Assembly: GCF_026262505.1 (NCBI RefSeq)
Contig: NC_067205.1
Coordinates: 6,882,001 to 6,946,000, forward strand
Reading direction: 5' to 3'
Source: Trichomonas vaginalis G3
Lineage: Eukaryota > Parabasalia > Trichomonadida > Trichomonadidae
DNA length: 64,000 nucleotides
The position numbers and the translations under genes were made by a program. Below the pieces are notes generated by a model. It searched no databases, was not told the DNA's origin, and saw only the letters and a list, made by a program, of their open reading frames with translations. This document shows positions 26,391 through 38,675 of the stretch, piece after piece. The number at the start of each line of letters is the position of its first letter. The first letter of the stretch is position 1.

Positions 26391-26605
26391 TTACCGCAAT
26401 TCAAATAATGTATTTACTTCAAAGATGCAAATATCGCATTGGTGTATAATGTTATTGATATTTTCTATGCAAAGTGAGCTGCGGTAAAACTTGCGGTAAT
26501 TCCGCAACTCAAAATGCGGATAAAGTACTCAATTTGCGGCTAAACCTCTCAATTTGCGGTAAAAGTGCGGTAATACCTTTTCAATTTGCGGGAACCTTGC
26601 GGTAA
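26391..26605. repeat. Cluster of GCGGTAA-type motifs
   Basis: About eight copies of TGCGGTAA or close variants, several with the longer form TCAATTTGCGGTAAAA, lie within 26,471-26,605. Inverted copies (TTACCGC, TTCCGCAA) are nearby, and one more GCGGTAAAA lies at about 25,274. Candidate protein-binding iterons. Confidence 0.6.
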
Positions 26606-27215
26606 AAATATTAAAATTAGTCAATTTCTCATGAATTTGTTTTAACTAGTTCTGGCTCGTAAAATCGAAGACATTTGCAATTAAAATTCTTTGAAAAAAA
26701 TTCCAAAAAAATTTCAAAATCAAAAAAATGCAAATAATTTCGTATATTTTTTATTCCGTAATTTTCAAAAACTCTCCCGATATGTGGTTTCCGCGGAATT
26801 ATACCGCGGGTTACCGTATGAACAGGCCTAAATAAAAATTTCAAAATTAATTAACTTTGTTGAACCAGATAAATTAAGTGTTCGAAGGAATAGCTAATTT
26901 GAATAAAACCATAAAGGACAAACCTAGATTAGATTAACTTTTAATAATCGAATTGAATTCAATTCAAAATACTTTATCCTTAAATAATATTCGTGATTAT
27001 CTCGAATATATTTATCCCAAAAAAATTTCAATACAAATTTCTGAAAAAGAAATTCGTGATTTTGACACTTTATCTCTTAAAAATTCAAAAATATTGCATG
27101 CAATTTACCATGAATCAGATTTCATTACGATATAAATTCATGTTTCAAGAAAATATTCAATATTTCGAAGAATTTGATAACCATTGAAATTATTTGATAA
27201 TTGAGAGAAAAGAAA

Positions 27216-29892
27216 ATGAACTATGTTTTTTTGTCCCCATGGATTAATATTTCTGGTGGCAATATCCCATCACGTAGATTTCGCTATAATTCAAATTGGG
27301 TTTGTGTAAACATTAAAGGAGCAACTATTATTGGAGATAACGCATTTGAAGAATGTAAAAATATTCTTGAAGTATATATACATGATACCACTACAACAAT
27401 ATTAAATAATGCATTTAAAGGTTGCGAAAATTTAGTTAAAGTTCAACTCCCAGACACATTGAGATATATTGGAAATTCTACTTTTCAACATTGTTATAAA
27501 CTTTGTGATATAAAAACTCCAAATGGATTTCAGCACCTGGGGGCCTATGCGTTCTATAATGCTTCATTAACTGAATTCAACTATGCTTCCTCAATTCAGT
27601 ATATCGGGCAATATGCGTTTTATTGGTGTCAAATTAATAATATTACTATTGTCCCAACTCTATACAATTAAGCTATCTTCTACAATTACAAGAATAGATG
27701 ATTGTGCTTTTTATAATTGTAAGTTGCAATTTATTGATCTCCCCAATGGATTTAAGTCTTTTGGAAAAATGGTTTTTGGAAGAACTCCGATGAATAACAT
27801 TACAATCCCTAGAGGCATGACATCAATTGGAGAGTGGGCATTCAGAGAATCAAATGTTTCAATGATTTATCTTCCTGACACAATAACATCAATTGGAGAT
27901 TATGCCTTCTTCAATTCATCATTAGAATCCTTCCAAATAACTTCAAAGATGACTGTTGGGGTATACGCATTCTCATGGACACCTATGAAAAGTTTATCTC
28001 TCCCAAACAATAGAAGATCCATTTATAACTATGAATTTGCATACACAAACTTTGATTCATTCATCATTCCTGATAGTGTTACATCAATTGGTTCGTATGC
28101 ATTTGCTGGATGCAAATTTGATGAAATTAGAATTCCAAATAGTATCACGACACTTAGTTCCAGTGTATTTAGAGATACATGCATCAAACATATTTATTTA
28201 CCCTCGACTTTAAAGCAAATCAACAGTAATTGTTTTAAGAATGCATCTTGTACATTCATTGATATTCCAGAATCAGTCACAATAATTGGAGGTAATTGTT
28301 TTGAATATTGCAGTATTCCCTCAATTATTCTTCCAAATAGTATTACGTATTTGTATAGCAGAACTTTCCGTCATAGTTTAATAAATAGGATTACATTACC
28401 AACAAATCTAAAATATATAGAATCGGAATGCTTCTATAATTCATCTCTACTTTTAGAAATTAAACTACCAAATACGCTTGAAACAATTGGACAAAGATGC
28501 TTTCAATATACTACTTTCAACACAATAACGATTCCTCCCAAAATTGAAAAACTCCAAATTGCTATTTTTAGGCATTCTCTTTTAGAAACAATTTATTTAC
28601 CAAATGGATTGAAATACATTGAGCATGCTGCATTTTACAATTCATCTCTCAAAAATGCTGAGATGCCTGATACCCTTGTTTATATTTCTTCTGAAGCTTT
28701 TTACAATACATCACTATCATACTTGAATCTCAAAGAAAATTTCATCTCATTGTATCCTTTTGCATTAGCATCAAGTAATATCTCTCAAATTACTTTTCCT
28801 CATTCCTTGAAGAGTATTGGAGAATTTGCATTTCGAAATGCCCACATACCAACTATAATTATTCCTGAAGGATTAAGACAAATTGGAAATAATACATTTT
28901 CAGATTCACAAATTGAATTCATGGACCTACCATATTCGCTTCAAAAAATTGGAAATTATTCATTTAATAACTGCACATTGACAAGTATTGAGTTGAAAGA
29001 AGGACTTGAAACAATATCTGATTATGCATTTTTCAATAGTAGCATCACAAAAATAAACATCCCATCAACAGTTAATTATATTGGTGAATATGCATTCTAT
29101 AACTCTCCAATTGAAATATTGCAACTCCCAGATAAATTAAATAATACTTCAATAGGGAAATATGCTTTTGCTTATTTGAAGCAAAAAAGTCTTTCAATTC
29201 CAAATGGGACTATTTCAATTGATCAGAATTCGTTTAGAGGAGTGGTAGCAAACAATATAACTCTGCCATCTACACTAAACTTTGTGGGAAATTGGTCATT
29301 TGCTGATGCATTCTTAGATGAGATTTTTATTCCAAAAGATATGGAGATTATACATGATTATTCGCTCTCATCAAGTAACATAAAAAAGATTGAAATTCCA
29401 TATTCTGTTAAAAGTATAGGAATCTATGCATTTATGACATCAATTATAAATGAAATATTCATTCCAAATAATACATTTGTAGATTACAACGCTTTCGATG
29501 ACTGTAGTGAATTAGTATATGTTAATCTCAGCAAGAAAAGTATAATAAACCATGATGCCTTCTTCAACTGCTACTCTATAACTAATATCACTACAAATGA
29601 TGACATTATTTTTGAAGGTTTTGCATTTTACAATGTATCCAATAATGTAACCATTGTTCATATCGGAATGCATGATATGAGAAACAGAAAAACCAAAGAT
29701 TTCTTAAACCCAATAATAAATAATATCTATGTCTTATGTTGCTACAAATCTCCAAAATTCTGCCGTCTTAAACCAAGCAATTACACATCTTGTGAAGGAA
29801 TATTTAATTGCTTTTCATATAATAAGCGGCCATACAATGCAAACTATGCAGTCTTGGCAACAATGTATTTTTCAAGATTGGATGATGATTAA
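27216..29892 (+). pseudogene. BspA-like leucine-rich repeat protein gene with one frameshift
   Basis: Start at ATG 27,216 (MNYVFLSPWINISGG). Nearly the whole product is TpLRR/LRR_5 repeats of about 23 residues with the pattern L-P-x-x-(I/L)-x-x-I-G-x-x-A-F-x-x-(C/S)-x-(L/I). For example: LPDTITSIGDYAFFNSSLES. About 35 repeats are present, with a non-repeat Cys-containing end (YVLCCYKSPKFCRLKP). BspA-like proteins are a very large trichomonad family, many of them on the cell surface. The reading frame changes near 27,650: the first part runs to 27,671 and the rest is open from there to 29,892. One small insertion or deletion explains this; it may be a real mutation or a sequencing error. No signal peptide, as is common in this family. 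Confidence 0.85.
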
Positions 29893-30076
29893 AATTATTA
29901 TTCTCATTTGAACATTATATTTTTTATTAATAAACTTCTGCGCCATATTGTAAATTTATATCTTTTTATTTAGTAGAGAATATTTTTCCATGAGCAAAAC
30001 ATTATCCTTATTATCATTAAAAATTCAAAAATTTATTTAATAAAGTTTTTATTAGATCAAATGTAAAAGATTCTTT

Positions 30077-33000
30077 TCAAGATATATCATTAACAGACAT
30101 CCCGCAAAAAGTTGAGCCTAAATAACTATTTGTAACATTAACAATTAAAGCAATTTGTTTGAAATTGTTAATTGTAAATTGATTTGAAGGTTCTGAAATT
30201 CCATAATATATGATAGTAACCGACTTTGAGGTTGTTCCGAAGGCATTATATGTGAATTCGACGTCTTCATAAACAATCATTTCTTTGAGAGAATTGCATC
30301 GATAGAATGCATTGGAATCAATAATGCATCCAGTACCAAACGTCACTTTTCAAGATTAAAACAATCTTCAAATGCATTATTTGAGACATGGCAATTATTT
30401 GGTATAGTGAATTCTTCAATTGATGACGACATAAAAGCAAATTGACTGATATTTATTAACGTTGGTGGTATTTCAATATTTTTTATATCTGACATTGCAA
30501 AACAATATTCTTCAATGTCACTTATTCCTATTCCTATTGTACATTGTTTAATATAGCAATCAGTGAAAGACCAATTTGAAAATTGTTTTATGCTTCCAGG
30601 AATTATTAGATTTTCTATGAATGATCCTCTAAATGCTTCATATCCTATATATATGGTATTCATTGGGATAGTAAAGTTTGTGAAATGCAAATATCCAAAT
30701 GCAAATTCTTGTATTTTAAGAGATTCAGAGGTTGTAGGTAAGATTAATTTTTCGACTGAAGTATTATAAAAGCAGCATTTCCCTATAGTATAAACTGATG
30801 GAGATAGTTCAACATATTTTATCTGACTTAGAGCAAAACAGAAATCACCTAAGTATCCAATGTTTGGAAATATAACGCTTGTGCATGGTGAATTCTCAAA
30901 TGCATAACTTCCAATAAGATACAATGATCGTGGAAATGTAATTTTTTCAATTATACTTCCATAAAAAGCGCGATAGTGGATTTGTGCTACTCCCTCAGGG
31001 ATGATCAATTCTTTAATTAATGTACCATAAAATTCATAATCAATAATAGAGTATATTGAATTTTTTGAAATATTAATATTTTCGCAGTTACAATATTGGA
31101 AACCTCTACCCATAGATTCAAAACTTGAAGGTATTGTTATATTTGTTATATTGCATGAAGCAAAAATTTCTTCACCAAGTCTTTTTAGGGATAAAGGAAA
31201 TTCGATTTCAACTAGAGATGTATTTGCAAATGCTTGATATTTAATAACCGATAAATTATCTGGTAGATGTATTGTTTTCAAAGGTGTCGAATAAAATGCT
31301 TTTTCTCCAATTTCTTTCAATGTGGAAGGAAGAGAAATAGTTTCTAAGAAACTCCATTGAAAAGTTTCATCATTAATAATTTCAATTCCTTCTGGAATAC
31401 TAACATTCCTGAAATAACAATACTCAAATGCATTTTTTATTATTCTTTCCACAGAATCTGGAATATATACATAATCAACATAGCAATGGGAAAACGATTG
31501 AATGTTAATTGATTTAATGGAATTGGGCAATATTATTCGTGAAATATTTGCATACCCAAATGTGCTGTATTCTATTGTTGATGGTCCATATGGAATTGTA
31601 ACATTTGGAATTGTTGCATAAGAAAATGCTGAGCTATCAACATATTGAATTGTTGATGGTAAGATAAGTAAATTTAAAGTCATATATGATAACTCTGCAG
31701 AATAAATTGTCGTTCTACCATAAGGTATTTCATAGGACTTCATTGGTGTATAACCCCATGCCTTATATCCAATAGATACCTTAGCTGTTAAATTTATTGA
31801 TTCGGGTTTACTCTTATAAAATGCCTCAGCACCAATGCTTGTTAATGAACTTGGAAGAGAGATTGATTTAATCTTACTTAACTTAAATGCATCATATTCT
31901 ATATATCTGATTTTATTGCTTAAGTTTATTGTTGTTATATTTGCTTGATAAAATGCACCAGGAGATATACTAGTCATTAAAGGAGGTAAAATTATTTCTG
32001 TCATTGGAGTTCCTGCAAATGCGCCATATCCAATTGTTATTACCGAGTCTGGTAATTTTATTGATTGAAGCTTTGAAAAACAGAAAAAATATCTTGGAAT
32101 GCTTGTTATTCCTTCATGGAACTTAAATTTATTGAGATATGAATCTCTAAAAACACCTTCTCCAAAAGTTATTGATTTATTATAATAAACTAATTTTGAT
32201 ATTTTCGATCCAGCAAATGCATAATCTTGGACTGAAGTGACAGTCACAGGGAGTTTCACAATCAATATATTAGAATTTCCAAATGCCCATGAAGAAATTG
32301 ATTTGGTTCCATTTGGAATTTCAATCATTGAAAGGGTTGAATTTGCGAATGCACATGAACCTATACTTATATGAGTTGTGAGATTTACATAATTGAGTTT
32401 TGTATATGCGAATGAATAACTCCCAATTCTTTGAAGAGTTTCAGGAATATAAAGCTTTTCAATATTAGTATAAGCAAATGCATAATCATCTATTGTTAAT
32501 AAACTTAATGGTATTTCAAGAACAGATATATCATTATTGTAAAAACAATATTTTCCGATTGATATCAAATTTTCAGGAAGAATCAATTTTGGAATATGTG
32601 AGTAACCAAATGAATAATCTCTTATCTCTTTCAACGTCGAAGGAAAAGAAATATACTTGATGTTCGCAAGATAAAATGTATAACTTGGTATTGAAAGAAG
32701 ACCTTCACAAAATGTCAAGTTTTTAATGTATGCATAGTCCATATAGTATTCAGCGTAGGAATATGACCAATAAAGATTGATTTTTACTGGAAATTTGACC
32801 TCATCAATTTTTGTTTTTTGAAATTCTTTTTGATAAATATTGCATACATTCTCTTGAAATTCCAGTTTTTTTATTGAAGTGTTGTAAAAAACCTCTGAGT
32901 AATAGCAACTAAATGAAGATGTAATGGAACAAAAATCCATTTTTGAATCTTTAAATGCATAACTTTGAATAGTTTGAAGAGTTTTTGGAAAAGTAATATT

Positions 33001-33435
33001 TGATAGTGAAGTACATTGTGAAAAAGAATATTCTTCGATAGATATTAAACCAGGATTGAGTGTAATTTTAGTTAAATTCATGCAATTTGAAAAGGCATAA
33101 CTTTTAATTGTATTAATACTGCCTGAAATTGTAAATTTCTCTAAATTTTTACATTGCGAGAAGGCATATGTTTGAATGTTTGTGATTGAACCTTCGATTT
33201 CAATTGATTTTAATCCAGAACCATAAAAAGCATAATCTTCTATTGTTGAAAGACTAGATAAAATAATAACGTAGTATAAGTTATTGGTATTTTGAAAAGA
33301 TCTAGAGCCGATTGAGTCAACATTTTTGATTGTGACATTAAATATTGAAGATGAACCTTGGAACTTTAATTGGGGTATATATCCGTCTTTAATGAGGTAA
33401 TTTCCATTTGTGTTTTCATATATTGCTTCTGGCAT
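30077..33435 (-). pseudogene. BspA-like leucine-rich repeat protein gene with one frameshift near the 3' end
   Basis: Start at ATG 33,435 (MPEAIYENTNGNYLIKDGY). The first 1,030 residues are uninterrupted TpLRR repeats (for example LPSSLTSIGAEAFYKSKPES), about 45 of them. The last 85-90 residues continue in another frame from about 30,346 (GTGCIIDSNAFYRCNSLKEM) and match the end of the neighbouring BspA-like gene in layout. The change lies in a run of four A on the coding strand, where one more A would restore the frame, so a sequencing error or a recent mutation are both possible. The two BspA-like genes are paralogs in tail-to-tail orientation. An Inr-like TCATAG precedes the ATG directly. 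Confidence 0.85.
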
Positions 33436-33441
33436 CTATGA
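33436..33441 (-). promoter_or_regulatory. Inr-like motif of the BspA-like gene
   Basis: On the minus strand the sequence is TCATAG directly before the ATG, with A+1 at 33,439. This fits the trichomonad initiator TCA+1Y(T/A) and would give a 5' leader of only a few bases. Confidence 0.55.
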
Positions 33442-34427
33442 CCTAAAATTCTCTGAAACAAATTTTTGACAGATATTGAACATGATTTTGAATTTTATGT
33501 TTAAAGTGATTTGTTTTTGAAACTGGAAAAAATTTTTGATACTGTGAAATTTTGATAAAAAAATTCAATTAAATTGAATCATGATCAGATTTGTGTCAGT
33601 GAGGTCAGATTGAATCATAATGATTCAAAGAATTGAATTTTTCAAAAATAAAGAATGATTAATATTTTCTCTCAAAATATCAAATCAAAGAAATTGAAAA
33701 GAATATTATCGTCTTACAATCAATTCTGCTTAAGTTTAAAAGAGCTCTTTTAGGATCATTTGGTTAAACCAGTCATTAAAATATTTGAAAGTTGAATTCA
33801 TTAATGACTGGACAATTCCTGGATTTTCATCGAGTTAATGTTATAAGATCAAACAATATGGATGGCCTCAAAATGCACTTTGTGAGTACTTTTCATTCAT
33901 CTGACAAATCTATAAGTTTTCAATAAAATAAGGATTTTTCATTCTGAACAATCGATCAGATTTTGAATTGTCGGATAAATCTTTCGAAGCAATTCAATTT
34001 GACATTTGTGTAAATTCCATAAAAATATTAACGCTGGTAACGTTATAGCATGAATTCGGCCGATTTAATATGTAACATTAGTTTTTTATTGTCCGTTCGA
34101 GAAAATTGAATTTCGATTGCTTTCTTTCCTATTAACTCGTACCAATGCAGCTGAGCAATATGAATATCTGTGAACATAATTTTATCATAATTATGTTTAA
34201 ACGATCCTCTTTTTTAGCTGACCAAATTATTAAAAGCGAATATGTGTTTTATACTGATATTAATAAATAAAATTACCGCTTGTTTCTTTTAAGATATTTT
34301 AGCTTTAATAATTTATTTCATTTTGAAAAATTATTTCATTCCAACTATCAAAAGAATTTATCTTGAAAGAATCAAAAAAATAATGAAGTTATGCGTTTTG
34401 ATTACCAAATCTAATAAAACATACAAT
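33442..34427. other. Host intergenic region with a dispersed short repeat
   Basis: No gene seen. It contains a segment of about 33 bases (about 33,582-33,615, GATCAGATTTGTGTCAGTGA and on) that also occurs at about 25,171-25,204 with two or three changes. Confidence 0.6.
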
Positions 34428-36785
34428 TTATTTAATAAGATCATCAAACGTGATTGTTGTTGGAACAGATTTATCGTATTTTTCATGCAACTTTCTTGAA
34501 ACACTACTGTTAGTATTACATTCTTCAACGAGAAGTTTGTGAGCTTTCTTTAGTGTATCGTCTCGGTATCCATTTGCTCTACTTTCTGTGTCTGGTAGCA
34601 TAAGAATATCCGAAACAATTTTGAATGCTTTTGGTCTGTCAGAAGAGAAACTTGATGGATTTTTCAAAACTTGAATAAGATATCGAAGTCCATCATCGCA
34701 TAAGTCTAGTTCTGGCTTGAATGGCATCTCCTGTATAACCAAATTCATTAAAACATTTTGGTTAATTAAGATTCCTTTAACTGGATAAAGCATCATGACA
34801 ATACAGGCTGCAAATGCAAGTCCTTTTCCTAGATCTTTTCCTTTTCTCGGATGATCATAAATGGCAACAACTTTTTCAACTGAGTTATATAAATCTTGAA
34901 GTTGAATTCCGTCAGTTGTTTCCTTAATCATCAAATATAGGATTTCCAGGATACTCTGATGTACTTTTATATACGAAATATCAAGGTTTTGAAGAGATTC
35001 ATAAAACTTTTCTTGACATTTTTCTGCCAATCTTCTTGGAACAATTTCATTTCGGAAACAAGCTGCTAATGGCCTAACTATCTTCTTCAACTGTTTGTCC
35101 GACGCATCAGGAAGCCATTGGGCTAATGTTTTTGCAACAACTAAACATTCGCCGGGATTTTGATCGATAAATATTTCCAAGAAATGGAAAACCGGGAAAG
35201 AATGATCAACTGTAACAATAATTGGTGAGCATGGCAGTAAATTATTTGAGATCATATTAATAATATTTGTAAAGGCTGAAGGTTCGAACTCATAGTTCCT
35301 TATTAATGATTTGAGTGCTTTAAACATTGCAATGACAACATCTGTATCTTTATCTGTTTCAATAATTGCAATAATTGAAGCGCTCAAATCAGAAAGACAT
35401 GAAACAGCAACCATCATGTCCAAATGGATAACCATTTCCGATCCTGTAATTGATAAGCGCTTATCAGCGTCATTCATTAAGTAATCCGCTGATTTTGTTA
35501 TAGGTTCTCGCAAAATGTGTTGTTGTCCTGAGCCAACCATAATAGAAAGCGACTTAGCGATAATTATTTTCTCATCTACAGACAGTTTATCAGATTCCAA
35601 TGACTTTAATATGACAGGAACGATCTCCGCAATTTTAGATGCGCCTCTAGGTCCAATAAAAGAGGAAATTGAGCATAGAAAGGCTGATATACCACTATAA
35701 GCGTGTATTTGGCCTTTTTCTACATAGATTCTAGCGACTTTCAGCTCTGATTTGTAATAATCTTTCACAGTTTCTTCAACGGCATCGATAACAGAAGCCT
35801 GGCAGCAGAAAACGTAACCTAACTCAGTATCTGTGATGTTCTGACTCATAATTATTTGATGCAAAAGAGTTGCAAGTTCAAATAATAAATCAAATTGGAA
35901 ATTTCCTTCATCATCAGGGACTGTATACAATGAAAGTATCGAATATATCCTATTTAAGTTCTTTTGTGGTATTTTTGTCCTGTTTTCTAATATGATTTTC
36001 ATATAATTTTCATCTAAAAATGAATCTTTTGTCATCATTGGCTTAACTATCGAATCATATGCAATGAAAGAGATCTCATCGTCATCATGGTTCACCAAAT
36101 TAATGAATTTATTGAATATTTCTTCTGAAATCATGTCATTTCTCTCGGATTTTGAAACAAAATCGGCCAAATGACAGCCAATAAGAATATTCGTGATGTT
36201 TCCATTCAGTAGAGATGTTAGTGTTTCATTTACAAGCAATGAACAATCGGAAACTTTAGAAAGTGATGTAAATAAAATCATTAAAACAAGAGCCATTGGT
36301 TTTTCGTATGTTTTTCCAACTGCCATGCGGAATTGATCGATTATCTTTTGACTTGATGATTCTAAGAGGTCATCATATGGTGTATATTCGCTGATTATTT
36401 CAATTGGTATTGTTTTTCTACTGTCTGTGAATGCAGAAAGGATTTCAATCATGCTAATGCATACTTTTAGAATGTTTTCATCATTGTAAAAAGGTAAAAA
36501 TTTGAAAATTGGTAACGAAGCTTCATATCTGTGATCAACCTCAATGTGTGAGTCAGCAAAGTTATTTATTATTGCATTTAATGTTTTATTATCACTGTTC
36601 CTAAGGTCTTTATTTAATGAATATATCTCTTTTAATAATTTTGCAACAGTATCGAGTTGATCTGGTTGTTTATTAGATTGAAAAATAGTTTTCCATATAG
36701 GATCCATGTTAAGCGTTCGTATATTACCGCGCCCAGCTGTTGTTAAAAGATCTGAAAGGTTTTTTATCAAAGGTTCTAAACTCAT
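34428..36785 (-). CDS. Helical-repeat (ARM/HEAT-like) protein of unknown function (785 aa)
   Basis: The start is placed at ATG 36,785 (MSLEPLIKNLSDLLTTAGRG), because an Inr-like TCATTC lies about 20 bases upstream of it and upstream codons read into AT-rich leader. The product is alpha-helical throughout, with repeated pairs of amphipathic helices (for example VVIAMFKALKSLIRNYEF, HQSILEILYLMIKETTDG) and no catalytic motif, signal peptide or membrane span. The layout is that of an ARM/HEAT solenoid, a scaffold or transport-type protein. The exact family cannot be named by eye. It looks intact. It is separated by 324 bases from the membrane protein gene on the same strand. Confidence 0.75.
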   Translation of the reverse strand: MSLEPLIKNLSDLLTTAGRGNIRTLNMDPIWKTIFQSNKQPDQLDTVAKLLKEIYSLNKDLRNSDNKTLNAIINNFADSHIEVDHRYEASLPIFKFLPFYNDENILKVCISMIEILSAFTDSRKTIPIEIISEYTPYDDLLESSSQKIIDQFRMAVGKTYEKPMALVLMILFTSLSKVSDCSLLVNETLTSLLNGNITNILIGCHLADFVSKSERNDMISEEIFNKFINLVNHDDDEISFIAYDSIVKPMMTKDSFLDENYMKIILENRTKIPQKNLNRIYSILSLYTVPDDEGNFQFDLLFELATLLHQIIMSQNITDTELGYVFCCQASVIDAVEETVKDYYKSELKVARIYVEKGQIHAYSGISAFLCSISSFIGPRGASKIAEIVPVILKSLESDKLSVDEKIIIAKSLSIMVGSGQQHILREPITKSADYLMNDADKRLSITGSEMVIHLDMMVAVSCLSDLSASIIAIIETDKDTDVVIAMFKALKSLIRNYEFEPSAFTNIINMISNNLLPCSPIIVTVDHSFPVFHFLEIFIDQNPGECLVVAKTLAQWLPDASDKQLKKIVRPLAACFRNEIVPRRLAEKCQEKFYESLQNLDISYIKVHQSILEILYLMIKETTDGIQLQDLYNSVEKVVAIYDHPRKGKDLGKGLAFAACIVMMLYPVKGILINQNVLMNLVIQEMPFKPELDLCDDGLRYLIQVLKNPSSFSSDRPKAFKIVSDILMLPDTESRANGYRDDTLKKAHKLLVEECNTNSSVSRKLHEKYDKSVPTTITFDDLIK

Positions 36786-37190
36786 TCCCAAGAATTGAAT
36801 GAAAAATAATCGATGTGCACGTTTATAAAAATAAAACTCAATCCTTTGTCTTGGATATTTTCCCACTCCTCAACTAAATGATTGATACAAATAGATGTTT
36901 TTTATTTTTTTAAGCTGTATGTTGGTTATGTAATACAAATTATCATATGCGAATAGACTTATGAGGTTGGGACGGAACGTGATTTCTAAGTTGTATGTTT
37001 TGATCGCATATCTTGCATTAACAAGGCAGATAAGGAAGATTCAATCAACTCAAAGTTATTTGTAAGAACTGCATTTAATTATATATTGTAACTTACATCT
37101 CACATTATATTCTTGTTCATTATCTAGTTCATGATAATATGATTTTAAATCAAAATAAATTGATATGAATAATAATGTTTATTGTATTAT

Positions 37191-38660
37191 TTAAACGTTT
37201 TCACCACTTCCAGAATGGTCAGATTCCTTCTTGCAGCAGCAGCACCAAATTAGAACAGCGACAACAACAATAACGACGATAACTATAATAATTATAAGAG
37301 CGATTATACCTCCAGAAAGACCTTTATCTGGATCTTCTTTAGTGTATGAGCCTGACTTCAATAAAAATTTATTAGTGTCGGCACTACCAATTGATTCCTT
37401 GAGAGCATATGATTTCAATTCAGGTTGGAATTCGACTGTAACTTTCTTTGTTCCTTTTTTACCAATATCTTTAATGTGAACAAAGAAAGGTCCATTCTTT
37501 TTATTAAGATCTACTCCACTTGGATCACGTACTTTGATTTCATAGTCAACATTTTTGATATCAAAATCTACAGATGATGGATTTGCGAAGAATACAGCAT
37601 GATATTTATCTTCAAAGTTACTAGGTGTTTCATATTTTTTAGTATCTAAAACAATTGTCATGTTATTGATGTACTCGAGATGTGTTGTATTGAAAAGAAT
37701 TACTCTGAGTGTTGGATATATTATTGATGAAATGGTAACCTTTGTTTTAGAATTTGCAACAACAGCTAAAGTATTGTCATCGAAGTATCCATTGCCTGAT
37801 GATAAATCATCATTATAAGCATACGATCCCATGATATCTTTCATTCCCTGTGTCTTGGCCAAGACTAAGACAGAATTTGCTGGGAGTTCAAATTTGTATG
37901 TATAAACACCATCTTGGCCAGAACCATCCTTGAAGGTAAGATCATTTACGCCCCATTTCAATTCTGATGGGAAAGCTGGTCCATTAGGAATAGCATAACC
38001 ATTAACTGTTTCTTTATAGAATCTTGCTCCTGTGACTGCATCCAAAACATTGAAACCACCACACTGGAAGACACGCTCTGTTAGACCTTTTCCGTCCTTT
38101 ATTTGCATGAGATAGAGGGTCATCATATCAAGAGGTTCATTTATTCCTTTGACTGTGATGATTGCATATTTGTTTGCAGCAATTTCAAGTGGGAATTTGT
38201 CGTCGAGTGTTTTTGGTGTACTTAAATCATCACTAGTCACATATTTAATGTTAGGCTGATTAGAGTTATCAAAGTGATAGATCATGTCATCAATTGTTGG
38301 TAAAAGGACTACTATATAAGAGTAAAGTTCAGTAAGTGGACCTTTTATTGGGAGAAGTGGAGCTGGATAGTATCCAATGATAAATTCTGGAATCTCATAT
38401 GTTTTTTTGAAAGTTGCATAAAAGTAATAAAGTTTGTCAACGGAGCTAGTGCCTTTTTTAATTGTTAATGAATCATATACTATGTTAATTGTTTGGAGAC
38501 GTTCAAACTCGTTGGAGTTTAAGACAACAAAGTAATTTTGTTTGTCAGATTCTGGAGGAGTAAATGTTAGACCAATAGAATCCATGCCGCGCACGTCAAT
38601 GGTACCACGGCCAGCTATGATTGCTTGGGAAAGTGAAAAAGATACCAAAGATAAGAACAT
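37191..38660 (-). CDS. Type I membrane protein with large extracellular part (489 aa)
   Basis: Starts at ATG 38,660. The first 15 residues are a signal peptide (MFLSLVSFSLSQAIIAG, cleavage probably after SQA or nearby). A beta-rich ectodomain of about 430 residues follows, then a strong membrane span near residues 450-470 (GGIIALIIIIVIVVIVVVAV), a Cys cluster (CCCCKK) and a short cytoplasmic tail rich in Ser and Gly. The Cys cluster next to the membrane is a likely palmitoylation site. This is a common layout of trichomonad surface proteins. No known domain recognised in the ectodomain. An Inr-like TCATT lies 13 bases upstream of the ATG. Confidence 0.85.
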   Translation of the reverse strand: MFLSLVSFSLSQAIIAGRGTIDVRGMDSIGLTFTPPESDKQNYFVVLNSNEFERLQTINIVYDSLTIKKGTSSVDKLYYFYATFKKTYEIPEFIIGYYPAPLLPIKGPLTELYSYIVVLLPTIDDMIYHFDNSNQPNIKYVTSDDLSTPKTLDDKFPLEIAANKYAIITVKGINEPLDMMTLYLMQIKDGKGLTERVFQCGGFNVLDAVTGARFYKETVNGYAIPNGPAFPSELKWGVNDLTFKDGSGQDGVYTYKFELPANSVLVLAKTQGMKDIMGSYAYNDDLSSGNGYFDDNTLAVVANSKTKVTISSIIYPTLRVILFNTTHLEYINNMTIVLDTKKYETPSNFEDKYHAVFFANPSSVDFDIKNVDYEIKVRDPSGVDLNKKNGPFFVHIKDIGKKGTKKVTVEFQPELKSYALKESIGSADTNKFLLKSGSYTKEDPDKGLSGGIIALIIIIVIVVIVVVAVLIWCCCCKKESDHSGSGENV

Positions 38661-38670
38661 TCTTTGATAA

Positions 38671-38675
38671 AATGA
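38671..38675 (-). promoter_or_regulatory. Inr-like motif of the membrane protein gene
   Basis: The minus strand reads TTCATTTTATC; the motif TCATT has A+1 at 38,673, 13 bases from the ATG. It matches the trichomonad initiator consensus. Confidence 0.5.

Larger units (their letters stand above)
23751..27215. other. Gene-free host interval of 3.4 kb
   Basis: AT-rich DNA with no convincing gene on either strand. It holds, from left to right, an imperfect direct duplication, a GC-rich hairpin, an 84-base pyrimidine run, an array of hairpins, a perfect 7-bp-stem hairpin and a cluster of GCGGTAA motifs (listed separately). A short open frame without ATG just before the BspA-like gene (26,938-27,135) may be a gene relic. 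Confidence 0.7.

Noticed and set aside
26938-27135. Open frame before the BspA-like gene
   Set aside because: No ATG at a suitable place, and a stop before the gene. It could be a relic of a host gene, but this cannot be shown.
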